64,000 bases of DNA, from positions 1 through 64,000 of the forward strand of contig NZ_JAIKLE010000026.1 in assembly GCF_022267315.1 (NCBI RefSeq), given 5' to 3'. Shown in pieces: positions 56,212-64,000 of the stretch. A program made the translations under genes and the position numbers. Origin of the DNA: Maribellus maritimus. Its GTDB lineage: Bacteria > Bacteroidota > Bacteroidia > Bacteroidales > Prolixibacteraceae. The notes beneath the pieces were generated by a model. That model saw nothing but the letters and a program-made list of their open reading frames with translations. It was not told the DNA's origin and did not search any database. The stretch's first letter is position 1. Every line of letters starts with the position of its first letter.

Positions 56212-58551
56212 ATGTTTATCAATAAAATTAAACGACTAATTCGGAATAGCTTAAAACTTAAACAATCCTTGCTGATCAACCTTATTGGGTTATCAGTAGG
56301 ATTTGCCGTGATTATTACCATTGCATTTTTTGTACAGGAAGAAAAAGCTTATGACCAGTTTCATGAGCAGATTGAAAACCTGTATTGCGTCTTTACCATT
56401 GAGCCAACCACCAACAATTCGATAGGCTGGCATGAATCGGTCCCTGCCATTCCGGAAGCACTTCGAAATGAATACCCGGAGATTGCAAATGCCGCCCTGG
56501 TACGCAATGGTACCGAAAATATGCTGGTAGAATACGGCAATAACAAAAACTATGAAGACGTACAACTGGCGGAACCCAATTTGTTTCATATGTTTTCATT
56601 CCCTCTGGTTCTGGGAGAAATACCTGAAAAAACAAATGAAACACACATTATTGCCTTGAGTCAAAAAATGGCTACCAAATATTTTGGCAATGAAGATCCT
56701 ATCGGGAAACCAATAATCATTGATAACAAGGATAAATTTACGGTTGTAGCCGTTTACAAAGACATACCCAAAAATTCCAGTATTAATTTTGATTTTTGGA
56801 TTCCGATTGAACTTGTTGAAGAAACTGAACCGGGTTATCTGGATACCTGGTATAATTTAAGTTTCAAGGCTTATGCTTTGTTGAAGCCCGGAATTTCATA
56901 TAACGAGGTTAATAAAAAGCTTTATGATCGCATTCAGCAATCAAACCCTGAATCGAAAGATAAAGTACAGTTATATCCGTTTGCAAAACTTCATCTGGAA
57001 GCATGGGGACACCAAAAGAATGTTCGCACCATGTCGTTAATTGGCATCATTGTTACGCTGTTGGTTTGTTTGAATTTTATTAATCTGCAAACAGCCGAAG
57101 TTTTTAAACGAATCAAGCAGTTTGGAATTAAAAAAATAAATGGCGCCAGTAATCAACACATAAGCCTTCAGCTATTTGCCGAAACTTTTTTGCAAACTTT
57201 TTTTGCACTTTTTATCGGCATAATGATGTCTTATGCGGGAAAACCTTATTTGCTTCATCTAATTAATAAATCAAATACAGGAGCTCCATTGCTTACCGGC
57301 TTTACTATTTCGGTAGTACTGATTTGTGTGTTTCTGCTTTCCACGCTCTCAGGATTTGTCCCGGCATTAACGATCAGGTCGATTACACCAACCAACTCGT
57401 TAAAAGAAAAAATAAGCGAAAAAATTAGTGTAAAAAAGCTCCGGCTTGTTATTATGGCGACTCAGTTCAGCCTGGCTATCATTTTTATCGCCAGTTTAAT
57501 GATTACTGCCAAACAGGTAAGGTATCTGCAAAACAAAAATCTTGGATTTAATAAAGAACAACTTTTATACATCCGGCTGGATGGTGAATTGTACGATAAA
57601 CGCGATGTACTTCAGCAGACCCTGAATCAAAACTCCAATATTGTAAGTACTTCCTTTGCCACTAATTCTCCCGTTGGCATTTATTGGAATGGCGGCGGTT
57701 GGGACTGGGACGGCAAAGATGCCAATTTTGACCCGCAGGTAACCTATATTGAAACCGATAAAGATTTCAGCAAAACCTTTGGAATTAAAATGGCTCAGGG
57801 CGACTTTTTTGAATCTGACAGGCCAGGGGTGGTAATCAACAATACTTTTGCTCAAATGATTGCCTCCGGTGAAAATGTTTTGGGCAAAATACTGATTCTT
57901 GAAGATCAGGGAATAAAAATTCCAATAACAGGCGTTATCAAAGACATTCATTTTAAACCACTCGACCGAAAGATAGGTGCTTTGATGTTTATTCCGGAAA
58001 TGGGATTTGAAAATATGAGGTATTTATTTGTAAAAGTTAGTCCTGCAAACATGACGCAAACACTTAATTTTATTGAAAAAACCGTAACATCTCTAAATCC
58101 GGATTTTCCTTACTGGCATCATTTTTTGGATGATGACTTTGCCCGGTTGTATACGCAGGAACGCACTTTACGCTCACAAATGACATTTTTCTCCATTCTG
58201 GCTATTTTAATTTCATGTATGGGTTTATGGGGTATTATGGTATTTGTAGTTAAGCAAAGAGTTAAAGAAATTGGCATTAGAAAAGTAAATGGAGCTAAAG
58301 TTTCAGAAATATTGGCTTTGCTCAACAAAGATTTTGTGAAATGGGTGGTGGTTGCCTTTATGGTTGCTACACCTGTAGCTTATTATGCTATGAATAATTG
58401 GCTACAGAATTTCGCCTATCAAACCACAATAAGCTGGTGGATTTTTGCTCTGGCCGGACTGCTGGCACTGGGAATTGCGTTGTTAACGGTTAGTTGGCAA
58501 AGTTGGAGGGCGGCTACGAGGAATCCGGTTGAGGCTTTACGTTATGAGTAG
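56212..58551 (+). CDS. FtsX/MacB-type ABC permease P17
   Basis: 779 residues. First loop KRIKQFGIKKINGASNQHI, second KEIGIRKVNGAKVSEI. Turn ATKYFGNEDPIGKPI. Domain 2 has a glycine/tryptophan-rich stretch (GIYWNGGGWDWDGKD) and ITGVIKDIHFKPLDRKI. The module is slightly altered (NNWLQNFAYQTTISWWIF). It is the last permease before a break of 1.67 kb holding two unrelated genes and two ghost tails. Confidence 0.93.
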   Translation: MFINKIKRLIRNSLKLKQSLLINLIGLSVGFAVIITIAFFVQEEKAYDQFHEQIENLYCVFTIEPTTNNSIGWHESVPAIPEALRNEYPEIANAALVRNGTENMLVEYGNNKNYEDVQLAEPNLFHMFSFPLVLGEIPEKTNETHIIALSQKMATKYFGNEDPIGKPIIIDNKDKFTVVAVYKDIPKNSSINFDFWIPIELVEETEPGYLDTWYNLSFKAYALLKPGISYNEVNKKLYDRIQQSNPESKDKVQLYPFAKLHLEAWGHQKNVRTMSLIGIIVTLLVCLNFINLQTAEVFKRIKQFGIKKINGASNQHISLQLFAETFLQTFFALFIGIMMSYAGKPYLLHLINKSNTGAPLLTGFTISVVLICVFLLSTLSGFVPALTIRSITPTNSLKEKISEKISVKKLRLVIMATQFSLAIIFIASLMITAKQVRYLQNKNLGFNKEQLLYIRLDGELYDKRDVLQQTLNQNSNIVSTSFATNSPVGIYWNGGGWDWDGKDANFDPQVTYIETDKDFSKTFGIKMAQGDFFESDRPGVVINNTFAQMIASGENVLGKILILEDQGIKIPITGVIKDIHFKPLDRKIGALMFIPEMGFENMRYLFVKVSPANMTQTLNFIEKTVTSLNPDFPYWHHFLDDDFARLYTQERTLRSQMTFFSILAILISCMGLWGIMVFVVKQRVKEIGIRKVNGAKVSEILALLNKDFVKWVVVAFMVATPVAYYAMNNWLQNFAYQTTISWWIFALAGLLALGIALLTVSWQSWRAATRNPVEALRYE

Positions 58552-58558
58552 TATTTTA

Positions 58559-59017
58559 CCCCAAACCCCTGAAGGGGCTTAAAGAAGGAACAAAATGATT
58601 ATTAGTGATAATGTTTCGATGTTTTATAATGCCAAACCTCACATTTTTGAAAAAGCAAAAATGCTGAGGAAAAATATGACTAGGGCAGAAGAAATATTAT
58701 GGGAACAGCTTAAAGGGAAGAAAATGTTGGGATTACGATTTCGCCCGCAGCACCCAATTGACATTTTTATCACTGACTTTTATTGTCATCCTTTAAAATT
58801 GATAATTGAAGTTGACGGAGGAATCCACAAAAGTAAAGAACAGCAAGATTATGATATTGGGCGGGAAGGAGAGTTTGAAAACTGGGGAATTAAAGTAATC
58901 AGATTTACTAATAAGGAAATTGAAAATAATATTACTCAGGTTATAAAAGAGACAGAACATGTTTGCAAAGAATATCAATCGGAGCTTCCTTCAAGTCCCC
59001 TTTAGGGGATTTAGGGG
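58559..59017 (+). mobile_element. DUF559 cassette bounded by imperfect inverted repeats
   Basis: The left end (58559-58589; CCCC-AAA-CCCCTGAAGGGG, then CTTAAAGAAGG) and the right end (58987-59017; CCTTCAAG, TCCCCTTTAGGGGA, TTTAGGGG) are inverted copies of each other over about 30 bases, each with an internal CCCCTnnAGGGG hairpin. Between them is only the DUF559 gene. The right end abuts a permease ghost tail. A TAGTA lies close to each end but is not certainly a target duplication. From memory, DUF559 genes in Bacteroidota often sit between such palindromes; that needs checking. Confidence 0.55.
58595..59005 (+). CDS. DUF559 / Vsr-like endonuclease-domain protein, 136 aa
   Basis: Small restriction-endonuclease-like-fold protein. 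The PD-(D/E)xK core is DIFITDFYCHPLKLIIEVDGG with Asp61, Glu72 and Asp74 as likely metal ligands; the preceding helix has the typical RKNMTRAEEILWEQLKGKKM and the strand LGLRFRPQHPI. No other domain is present. The last codons run into the right-hand palindrome, giving the end LPSSPL. It is not related to transport; its inverted-repeat flanks suggest a passenger or agent of a mobile cassette inserted into the array. Confidence 0.88.
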   Translation: MIISDNVSMFYNAKPHIFEKAKMLRKNMTRAEEILWEQLKGKKMLGLRFRPQHPIDIFITDFYCHPLKLIIEVDGGIHKSKEQQDYDIGREGEFENWGIKVIRFTNKEIENNITQVIKETEHVCKEYQSELPSSPL

Positions 59018-59019
59018 TA

Positions 59020-59082
59020 GTAAGCTGGTAAAGCTGGCGTGCAGCTAAAAGAAACCCGGTGGAAGCGTTAAGATATGAATGA
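59020..59082 (+). pseudogene. Ghost tail of a lost permease after the DUF559 cassette
   Basis: Twenty-one codons read VSW-stop-SWRAAKRNPVEALRYE-stop: the family C-terminus with one internal stop (TAA for CAA). It is the best preserved tail relic in the window. Its codon choices differ from those of P17's end (for example GTAAGCTGG against GTTAGTTGG), so it comes from another permease, not a local duplication of P17. Confidence 0.8.
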
Positions 59083-59096
59083 ATTATCTAAGTAAA

Positions 59097-60152
59097 ATGA
59101 AGAAACAAATACGAATCGGATTGATTATTTTTCTTTTTATTTCGTGTAAAAGCGAAGTAGTAAATAGTGGAAAAAAAATTAATGTCGAAGTTGATGAACG
59201 AATAGAGTTATTGGCAGTAGTCCAGCATTTTACTACGTGGGCAAATTTCGGACATACACGATATGATTTAACCTATAAATCAGAGATTGAAGAATATTTT
59301 AAACCTTATTCTAACCATGAAGCTATAAAACTTTGTCAGGAATTATATGATTTTGGATTTAATGCTGATGCACCTCCTGCATTTGTATTATATTATTCAG
59401 CATTACCTGATTTTCAACAGATTCTTCCTTACACTGAATACTTAATAAATCGGGCAGGTTCAGAGTTAAAACTAAAAGTGTTTGCTAATTCCCTGAGAGA
59501 TTTTGCCATTAAAAGCAACTTCATAGATTTTTATAATTCAAAAACAGATTTTTACAACCAAGTAGTTGATAGTATAAAAGAAAATATATCTGATAATTAT
59601 ATCAATATACTGGAGAGTTATTATGGTGATGAAAAAGTAAGCTACACGATTATTGCATCGCCTCTGTTTCATTCCGGCGGATTTGGACCACAAATTCAAT
59701 CAAATAACGGTGAATTAATATACAGCATTCAGGGGCCTAAAAAGAGTATCAATGGGTTCCCTGTTTTTGGAGATAAGGAGTATTTTGAAGGCATAATGTT
59801 ACATGAATTCAGTCACTCTTTTGTAAATCCGAATACTGAAAAGAATCTGGAAGCCATAAATAATTCAGAAAATCTATTTATGCCGATTGAAAATAAGATG
59901 AAACGGATAGGCTACACTTATTGGGCTACCTGTGTAAACGAACATTTAGTGAGAACTAATGTAGCCAGAATGTCAGCAAAATTAAATCATAATAAAAACG
60001 ATATTCTCAAACAAGAATTTGATAGTGGATTTATTTACATATACGATTTAGACTCGTTAATGGAGGAATATGCGAACTCCAGAGATGTTTATACAACATA
60101 TGAGGATTTTTATCCTGAAATAATCAAGTATTTTGATTATACGAACCAATAA
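59097..60152 (+). CDS. Lipoprotein with HExxH metallopeptidase motif (DUF4932-like)
   Basis: 351 residues from the preferred ATG at 59097, which gives a lipoprotein signal (MKKQIRIGLIIFLFISCKSE, lipid-anchored Cys at about 16); an ATG 18 bases upstream overlaps the ghost-tail stop and is less likely. The zinc motif is MLHEFSHSFVNP with His236, Glu237 and His240; the Glu in CVNEHLVRTN is a possible third ligand. The overall pattern resembles DUF4932-type peptidases, an assignment from memory. It should act in the periplasm or on the cell surface. Ghost permease tails lie on both sides, so it appears to occupy the place of a lost permease. Confidence 0.75.
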   Translation: MKKQIRIGLIIFLFISCKSEVVNSGKKINVEVDERIELLAVVQHFTTWANFGHTRYDLTYKSEIEEYFKPYSNHEAIKLCQELYDFGFNADAPPAFVLYYSALPDFQQILPYTEYLINRAGSELKLKVFANSLRDFAIKSNFIDFYNSKTDFYNQVVDSIKENISDNYINILESYYGDEKVSYTIIASPLFHSGGFGPQIQSNNGELIYSIQGPKKSINGFPVFGDKEYFEGIMLHEFSHSFVNPNTEKNLEAINNSENLFMPIENKMKRIGYTYWATCVNEHLVRTNVARMSAKLNHNKNDILKQEFDSGFIYIYDLDSLMEEYANSRDVYTTYEDFYPEIIKYFDYTNQ

Positions 60153-60159
60153 GCGTTTG

Positions 60160-60206
60160 CTGACGAACTAAGTTTCGTCAGGATGGAAGCATTTAGATAC
60201 GAATAA
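60160..60206 (+). repeat. Palindrome plus ghost tail before P18
   Basis: CTGACGAA (60160-60167) pairs with TTCGTCAG (60174-60181), then 60183-60206 reads M-E-A-F-R-Y-E-stop, a decayed form of VEALRYE. As elsewhere in the array, a hairpin immediately precedes a permease tail relic that has no body of its own. Confidence 0.65.
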
Positions 60207-60224
60207 TTCAACTACTGAAATAAA

Positions 60225-62615
60225 ATGAGAAGTTTAAAAATCATATCCAGAAACCTATTCCTCAAAGGAAAATCAAATGCGTATGTCCTTGTCAGTTTTT
60301 CAGTTGCATTTACATGTGCATTACTTATCTATCTTTTTGTTGCCGACGAATTTGCTTTCGATAAGCATTTCTCAAATTATCATCAAACATATCGATTAAA
60401 TATAGAAGCGAGCGATAAAAGCAATGTTAGCTGTAACCTGCCTGGAGTTTTATACGACCAACTGGAGCAAATACCGGGAACTGAAGAGTATGCACGTTTG
60501 CAAACTTATATGGGTGAACGCTACATAACAGTAGATAATGAAACATTTCTTGATGATAAGTTCTTTTTTGGAGATCCGGAGATCTTTCAAATTTTTGATT
60601 TTAATTTTCTGACGGGAAGTGCAGATAATGCAATGGAAAAACCGTTTAGTCTGATTCTTAGTAAATCAACTGCCGAAAAATATTTTGGAGACTCAACTCC
60701 GATTGGGAAAACCATTCGGATGAATAATCACGACTTTACTGTAACCGCCGTGATAGAAGATATGCCGGCGCAAACACATTTCAGTTTTAAATTTTTAGCC
60801 CCCATTTCGAGTTACCGGATAATGGATAACAATACATTAACCCAATGGTATGTTTCGGCCTTTAACTACTATTTTTTGTTGCCGGATAATGTTAATAAGA
60901 GTGAAATCGAAAGCCGGATTACCGATGCTTTTGCTGAAGGAAACGGCATTTCACAGGAAGAAAGAAAGTTTAAAATGGCGCTTGAGCCACTGGCTGATAT
61001 CCACCTGAAAGCGCCAAACACCCGATGGGATAATGCTATTAAAGGCGACATTAAAGTAGTTTACGGTTTTATAGTGATTGCTCTGCTTATTGTAGGAATT
61101 GCTATATCCAATTACGTCAATGTTCTTACAGCAAACTATCAGGATAAAGTAAGAGAAAATAGTATTCGAAAAATAAACGGAGCCTCCGGCTTTTCATTGA
61201 TCCGCAAACAGCTTAAAGAAACTTCTTTCCTACTTACTTTATCCCTGTTTGTTGCAGCAAGCCTGGTTTATTTGCTCCTTCCGTTTGTCAATGATTTAAG
61301 TGGCAAAGAATTGGCTCTGAATTTGTCTTTAGTTCCGTTTATTGGAGTGTCTCTTTCCTTGATTGTTGCAGGCTCGGTAGTTTACCCGGTTTTGTTCATG
61401 CAGTCTTTTAAAATTGCAGGATTCAGGAAAAGTCAGTCGGTTATTTTAGATCTGAAAAACCGGAAACAACATTTGCGGGTACGGGGAACGCTGGTTACTT
61501 TCCAATTGATAATTGCGACGGCGCTCATTGCTTCATCTTTGATAATCAACAAACAACTTTATTTGGTAACGAAAACCAAAACCGGTTTTGATCAGGAAAA
61601 TACATTGGTGGTCGTCAATCCATACGGAGACGCGATGAATAAACGCTACAATTTGTTTAAGCAAAAGCTGGAAGCGATTGCGATGGTTAAAAAAGTGGGT
61701 GTTGCCCAAAACGCCCCGGCCGGATTTATCAATAATTACACACCCGTGTGGCTCCCCGGTGGAGAAGACAAGCTTAAAGCAGACCTCGGGCAAATTACTG
61801 TCGACCATGATTTTCTTTCGGCTATTGGGGCAAAATTTATTCAGGGTAAAAATTTCGATAAAAATATCCGGTATGATGAGCAAGTGGGGATTGTAATTAA
61901 CGAATCAGCCGTTAAAGCGCTCAATCTAACAAATCCTATAGGGCAGAAAGTGGTGGTTCAAAACAATGCATACACACCAAACAATGAAATGGAAATCATC
62001 GGTGTAGTGGAAGATATGCAGTATTTTACACTAAAAGAGGCATCAAAACCAGTGATGTATTTTATTCGTGACTGGGGAAAGCACAATATTGTTGTCCGAC
62101 TGGACGAAGGAAATTACAAAGCTACTTTACAACAAATTAAAAACAAGTGGAATGAGGTGGAACCCGGTCTTCCTTTTACTTATCAGTTTATGGACGATCG
62201 GATTAGTTTAAATTACGCATCAGAGATTAGCACGGCGCAAATTATCACTATCCTTTCGGCAATTGCTGTTTTCCTTTCTGTACTGGGAATTTTAGGAATG
62301 ATTGTTTTTACGGTTCGGCAGCGTATTAAAGAAATCGGCATCCGTAAAGTAAACGGCGCCAAAATTTCTGAAGTATTGGTAATGCTCAACAAAGACTTTA
62401 TAAAATGGGTGATTATTGCCTTCGTTATTGCTACACCCATTGCATACTATACCATGAATAAATGGTTGGAGGATTTTGCTTACAAAACCAATTTAAGCTG
62501 GTGGATATTTGCTTTAGCCGGTGTGCTGGCACTGGGAATTGCATTATTGACAGTGAACTGGCAGAGCTGGAGGGCAGCTACAAAAAATCCTGTGGAGGCT
62601 TTACGATATGAATAG
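60225..62615 (+). CDS. FtsX/MacB-type ABC permease P18
   Basis: 796 residues. First loop is strongly altered (QDKVRENSIRKINGASGFSL); the second is canonical (KEIGIRKVNGAKISEV). Turn AEKYFGDSTPIGKTI. Domain 1 has GDPEIFQIFDFNFLTG, similar to P4. Domain 2 carries NAPAGFINNYTPVWLPGGED and IIGVVEDMQYFTLKEAS. The module reads WLEDFAYKTNLSWWIF and ends VNWQSWRAATKNPVEALRYE. The next permease begins 21 bases later, so transcription continues past the interrupting genes. Confidence 0.93.
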   Translation: MRSLKIISRNLFLKGKSNAYVLVSFSVAFTCALLIYLFVADEFAFDKHFSNYHQTYRLNIEASDKSNVSCNLPGVLYDQLEQIPGTEEYARLQTYMGERYITVDNETFLDDKFFFGDPEIFQIFDFNFLTGSADNAMEKPFSLILSKSTAEKYFGDSTPIGKTIRMNNHDFTVTAVIEDMPAQTHFSFKFLAPISSYRIMDNNTLTQWYVSAFNYYFLLPDNVNKSEIESRITDAFAEGNGISQEERKFKMALEPLADIHLKAPNTRWDNAIKGDIKVVYGFIVIALLIVGIAISNYVNVLTANYQDKVRENSIRKINGASGFSLIRKQLKETSFLLTLSLFVAASLVYLLLPFVNDLSGKELALNLSLVPFIGVSLSLIVAGSVVYPVLFMQSFKIAGFRKSQSVILDLKNRKQHLRVRGTLVTFQLIIATALIASSLIINKQLYLVTKTKTGFDQENTLVVVNPYGDAMNKRYNLFKQKLEAIAMVKKVGVAQNAPAGFINNYTPVWLPGGEDKLKADLGQITVDHDFLSAIGAKFIQGKNFDKNIRYDEQVGIVINESAVKALNLTNPIGQKVVVQNNAYTPNNEMEIIGVVEDMQYFTLKEASKPVMYFIRDWGKHNIVVRLDEGNYKATLQQIKNKWNEVEPGLPFTYQFMDDRISLNYASEISTAQIITILSAIAVFLSVLGILGMIVFTVRQRIKEIGIRKVNGAKISEVLVMLNKDFIKWVIIAFVIATPIAYYTMNKWLEDFAYKTNLSWWIFALAGVLALGIALLTVNWQSWRAATKNPVEALRYE

Positions 62616-62636
62616 TTAAACAAACAAAATATAACC

Positions 62637-64000
62637 GTGAAAAACCTTTTAAAACTCATTATCAGAAATATCTTAAGATACCCAACCTATTCAATGATTA
62701 AGATAGCAGGGCTTTCAATTGGATTAACGTGTTTTATTGCAATAATGCTTTGGGTAAAATACGAAACCAGCTATGATAAATTCCATGTTAATTCTGATAA
62801 TCTGTACAGGGTGGCATTCACAAACGAAAACGAAGATTTTCATGGTTACTGGCAGCCAGGTAATTTAGGCGGTTATTTGAAGGAAACTTATCCTGAAATT
62901 ATTGAATCGACAAATTACAGTGAAATACAGATTAAAATTTCTCATGAAAACAAAGGGTTTTATGGGACTGGAAGTTATGCAGACACTGCATTTTTTGCCA
63001 TGTTTACGTTCCCGTTTAAATATGGGGATCCTGGAAATTCGTTAAAGAATCCCGGTTCAGTTGTACTTACCAGTTCAATGTCTCAGAAACTTTTTGGGGA
63101 TAAAAATTCGATTGGCGAGATGATAAAGCTAAACGAAGAAATGATTTACACTGTAACAGGCGTGATAAACGATGTCCCTGAAAATTCTCATATGGATTTT
63201 GATTTTTTAATTCCTTTTTCCGATGCTGATGAAGAAATGAAAAGCTGGGCTCCCAAATGGACAAAAACATATATTTTGTTGGAAGACAATGCCAACACCG
63301 ATGTGGTAAATAAAAAAATAGCACAGGTTATGAATAAATTCCAGCCTGCCTGGAAAAATATTCTCTATTTGGTGCCGATGGAAAAAAGCCACTTATACAA
63401 TTTAAGTGGAGGAGGATTAATTGTTTACATTATTCTGTTCTCTTCGATGGCCGTTATTATTGTATTGCTGGCCTGTGTTAATTTTATGAACCTTTCAACT
63501 GCCCGTTCAGAAATAAAACAAAAAGAAATCTTTATAAGAAAAGTGATTGGATCGAAAAAATCACAGCTTGGCTGGCAGTTTATTTTTGAATCGATGTTGT
63601 ATTCGTTTATCGCTACTATAATTGCAGTCTTTTTAACGATACTTCTATTACCTTCAATAAACAACCTTTTGAATACGCAGCTCCAAATAAATAACTTTTC
63701 CTTTATTCCATATCTTATACTTCTTACTGCTATAACCGGGCTAATTGCGGGTAGTTATCCTGCAATATACCTCTCATCATTACTACCAGATCAGTTAGGA
63801 AAAAGGAAAATCCAATCACGTCGTAGCCGAAAATGGGATTTCAGGTATATTCTGGTTACATTTCAATTTGTTATTTCAATTTTCTTTATTGTATCAGTGT
63901 TGTCCATCAAACATCAAATCAATTTTATTAAATCGAAAGATCTGGGTTTTAACAAAGAGAATGTTATCCGGCTTTCTTCTGTTGGGAAGTTGAGTGAAAA
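62637..64000 (+). CDS. FtsX/MacB-type ABC permease P19 (partial, cut by window end)
   Basis: Open from a GTG at 62637 (MKNLLKLIIRNILRYPTYS) to the last base, about 454 codons without a stop. It shows helix 1 (IAGLSIGLTCFIAIMLWV), ETSYDKFHVNSDNLYRVAF, the turn SQKLFGDKNSIGEMI and a first cytoplasmic loop KQKEIFIRKVIGSKKSQLGW, followed by helices 3-5. The start of domain 2 (KDLGFNKENVIRL) is reached. GTG is chosen because it gives the family N-terminus directly after the short spacer. Nearest relative in the window appears to be P6. The C-terminal module is outside the window. Confidence 0.9.
   Translation, partial: MKNLLKLIIRNILRYPTYSMIKIAGLSIGLTCFIAIMLWVKYETSYDKFHVNSDNLYRVAFTNENEDFHGYWQPGNLGGYLKETYPEIIESTNYSEIQIKISHENKGFYGTGSYADTAFFAMFTFPFKYGDPGNSLKNPGSVVLTSSMSQKLFGDKNSIGEMIKLNEEMIYTVTGVINDVPENSHMDFDFLIPFSDADEEMKSWAPKWTKTYILLEDNANTDVVNKKIAQVMNKFQPAWKNILYLVPMEKSHLYNLSGGGLIVYIILFSSMAVIIVLLACVNFMNLSTARSEIKQKEIFIRKVIGSKKSQLGWQFIFESMLYSFIATIIAVFLTILLLPSINNLLNTQLQINNFSFIPYLILLTAITGLIAGSYPAIYLSSLLPDQLGKRKIQSRRSRKWDFRYILVTFQFVISIFFIVSVLSIKHQINFIKSKDLGFNKENVIRLSSVGKLSE

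Noticed and set aside
16478-62615. Invertible or site-specific recombination system shuffling the permeases
   Set aside because: All units are in one orientation and no recombinase or invertase gene is present in the window; homologous events at the repeated tails suffice.
17043-62615. Recent gene conversion as the sole cause of the identical C-terminal module
   Set aside because: Synonymous positions differ between most copies, which points mainly to selection on the protein. Only local joints (P6, P7) suggest exchange.
17043-64000. CRISPR-like or diversity-generating-retroelement explanation for the regularly repeated tails
   Set aside because: Repeats are coding 3' ends about 2.4 kb apart, with no short regular spacers, cas genes, reverse transcriptase or template repeat.

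Overview
The window is low-GC DNA with Bacteroidota traits: compact men-type operon, weak or absent Shine-Dalgarno sequences, a TTTG-N19-TAnnTTTG promoter, and an FtsX/MacB permease type I associate with this phylum. Protein flavour suggests Marinilabiliales/Prolixibacteraceae; that placement is inference and genus cannot be read from the sequence.

Layout. (1) 1-2666: a gene-poor left edge, a SAM-dependent methyltransferase (minus) and a DJ-1/PfpI protein (plus). (2) 2725-9805, minus strand: a tightly packed menaquinone operon transcribed menI-menF-menD-menB-menA-menC-menE, with overlapping or nearly touching genes and no menH. (3) 9943-12666, minus strand: an NtrC-type sigma54 activator followed by its sensor kinase, preceded by a good Bacteroidota housekeeping promoter. 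(4) 12897 onward, plus strand: a textbook-spaced sigma54 (-24/-12) promoter, then TolC-like outer-membrane channel, MacA-like adaptor, one MacB/LolD-type ATPase, and a tandem array of FtsX/MacB permeases running off the right edge: 18 complete (called P1-P18, about 770-825 aa), one partial (P19) and one collapsed pseudogene (P0).

The array is the striking part. One ATPase gene is followed by at least 19 two-domain permeases. Their periplasmic domains are very different from each other, but most share a nearly invariant C-terminal module of about 100 residues (from KEIGIRKVNGAK to NPVEALRYE) that contains the second cytoplasmic coupling loop. The equivalent loop in the first half of each protein is variable. 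Spacers between genes carry decayed second copies of the 3' coding tail ('ghost tails') and small GC-clamped palindromes, which indicates repeated gain and loss of permease units. Two non-permease genes sit between P17 and P18: a DUF559 nuclease-like gene bracketed by inverted repeats, and a lipoprotein with a HEFSH zinc-protease motif.

Working model (inference): an envelope signal acts through the kinase and the sigma54 activator to switch on a MacA-TolC-ATPase export core whose specificity is spread over a large interchangeable set of permeases. I know of no described system with exactly this organisation, but permease families expanded by duplication are known (for example the acidobacterial duplicated orphan permeases), so novelty has to be checked by comparison.
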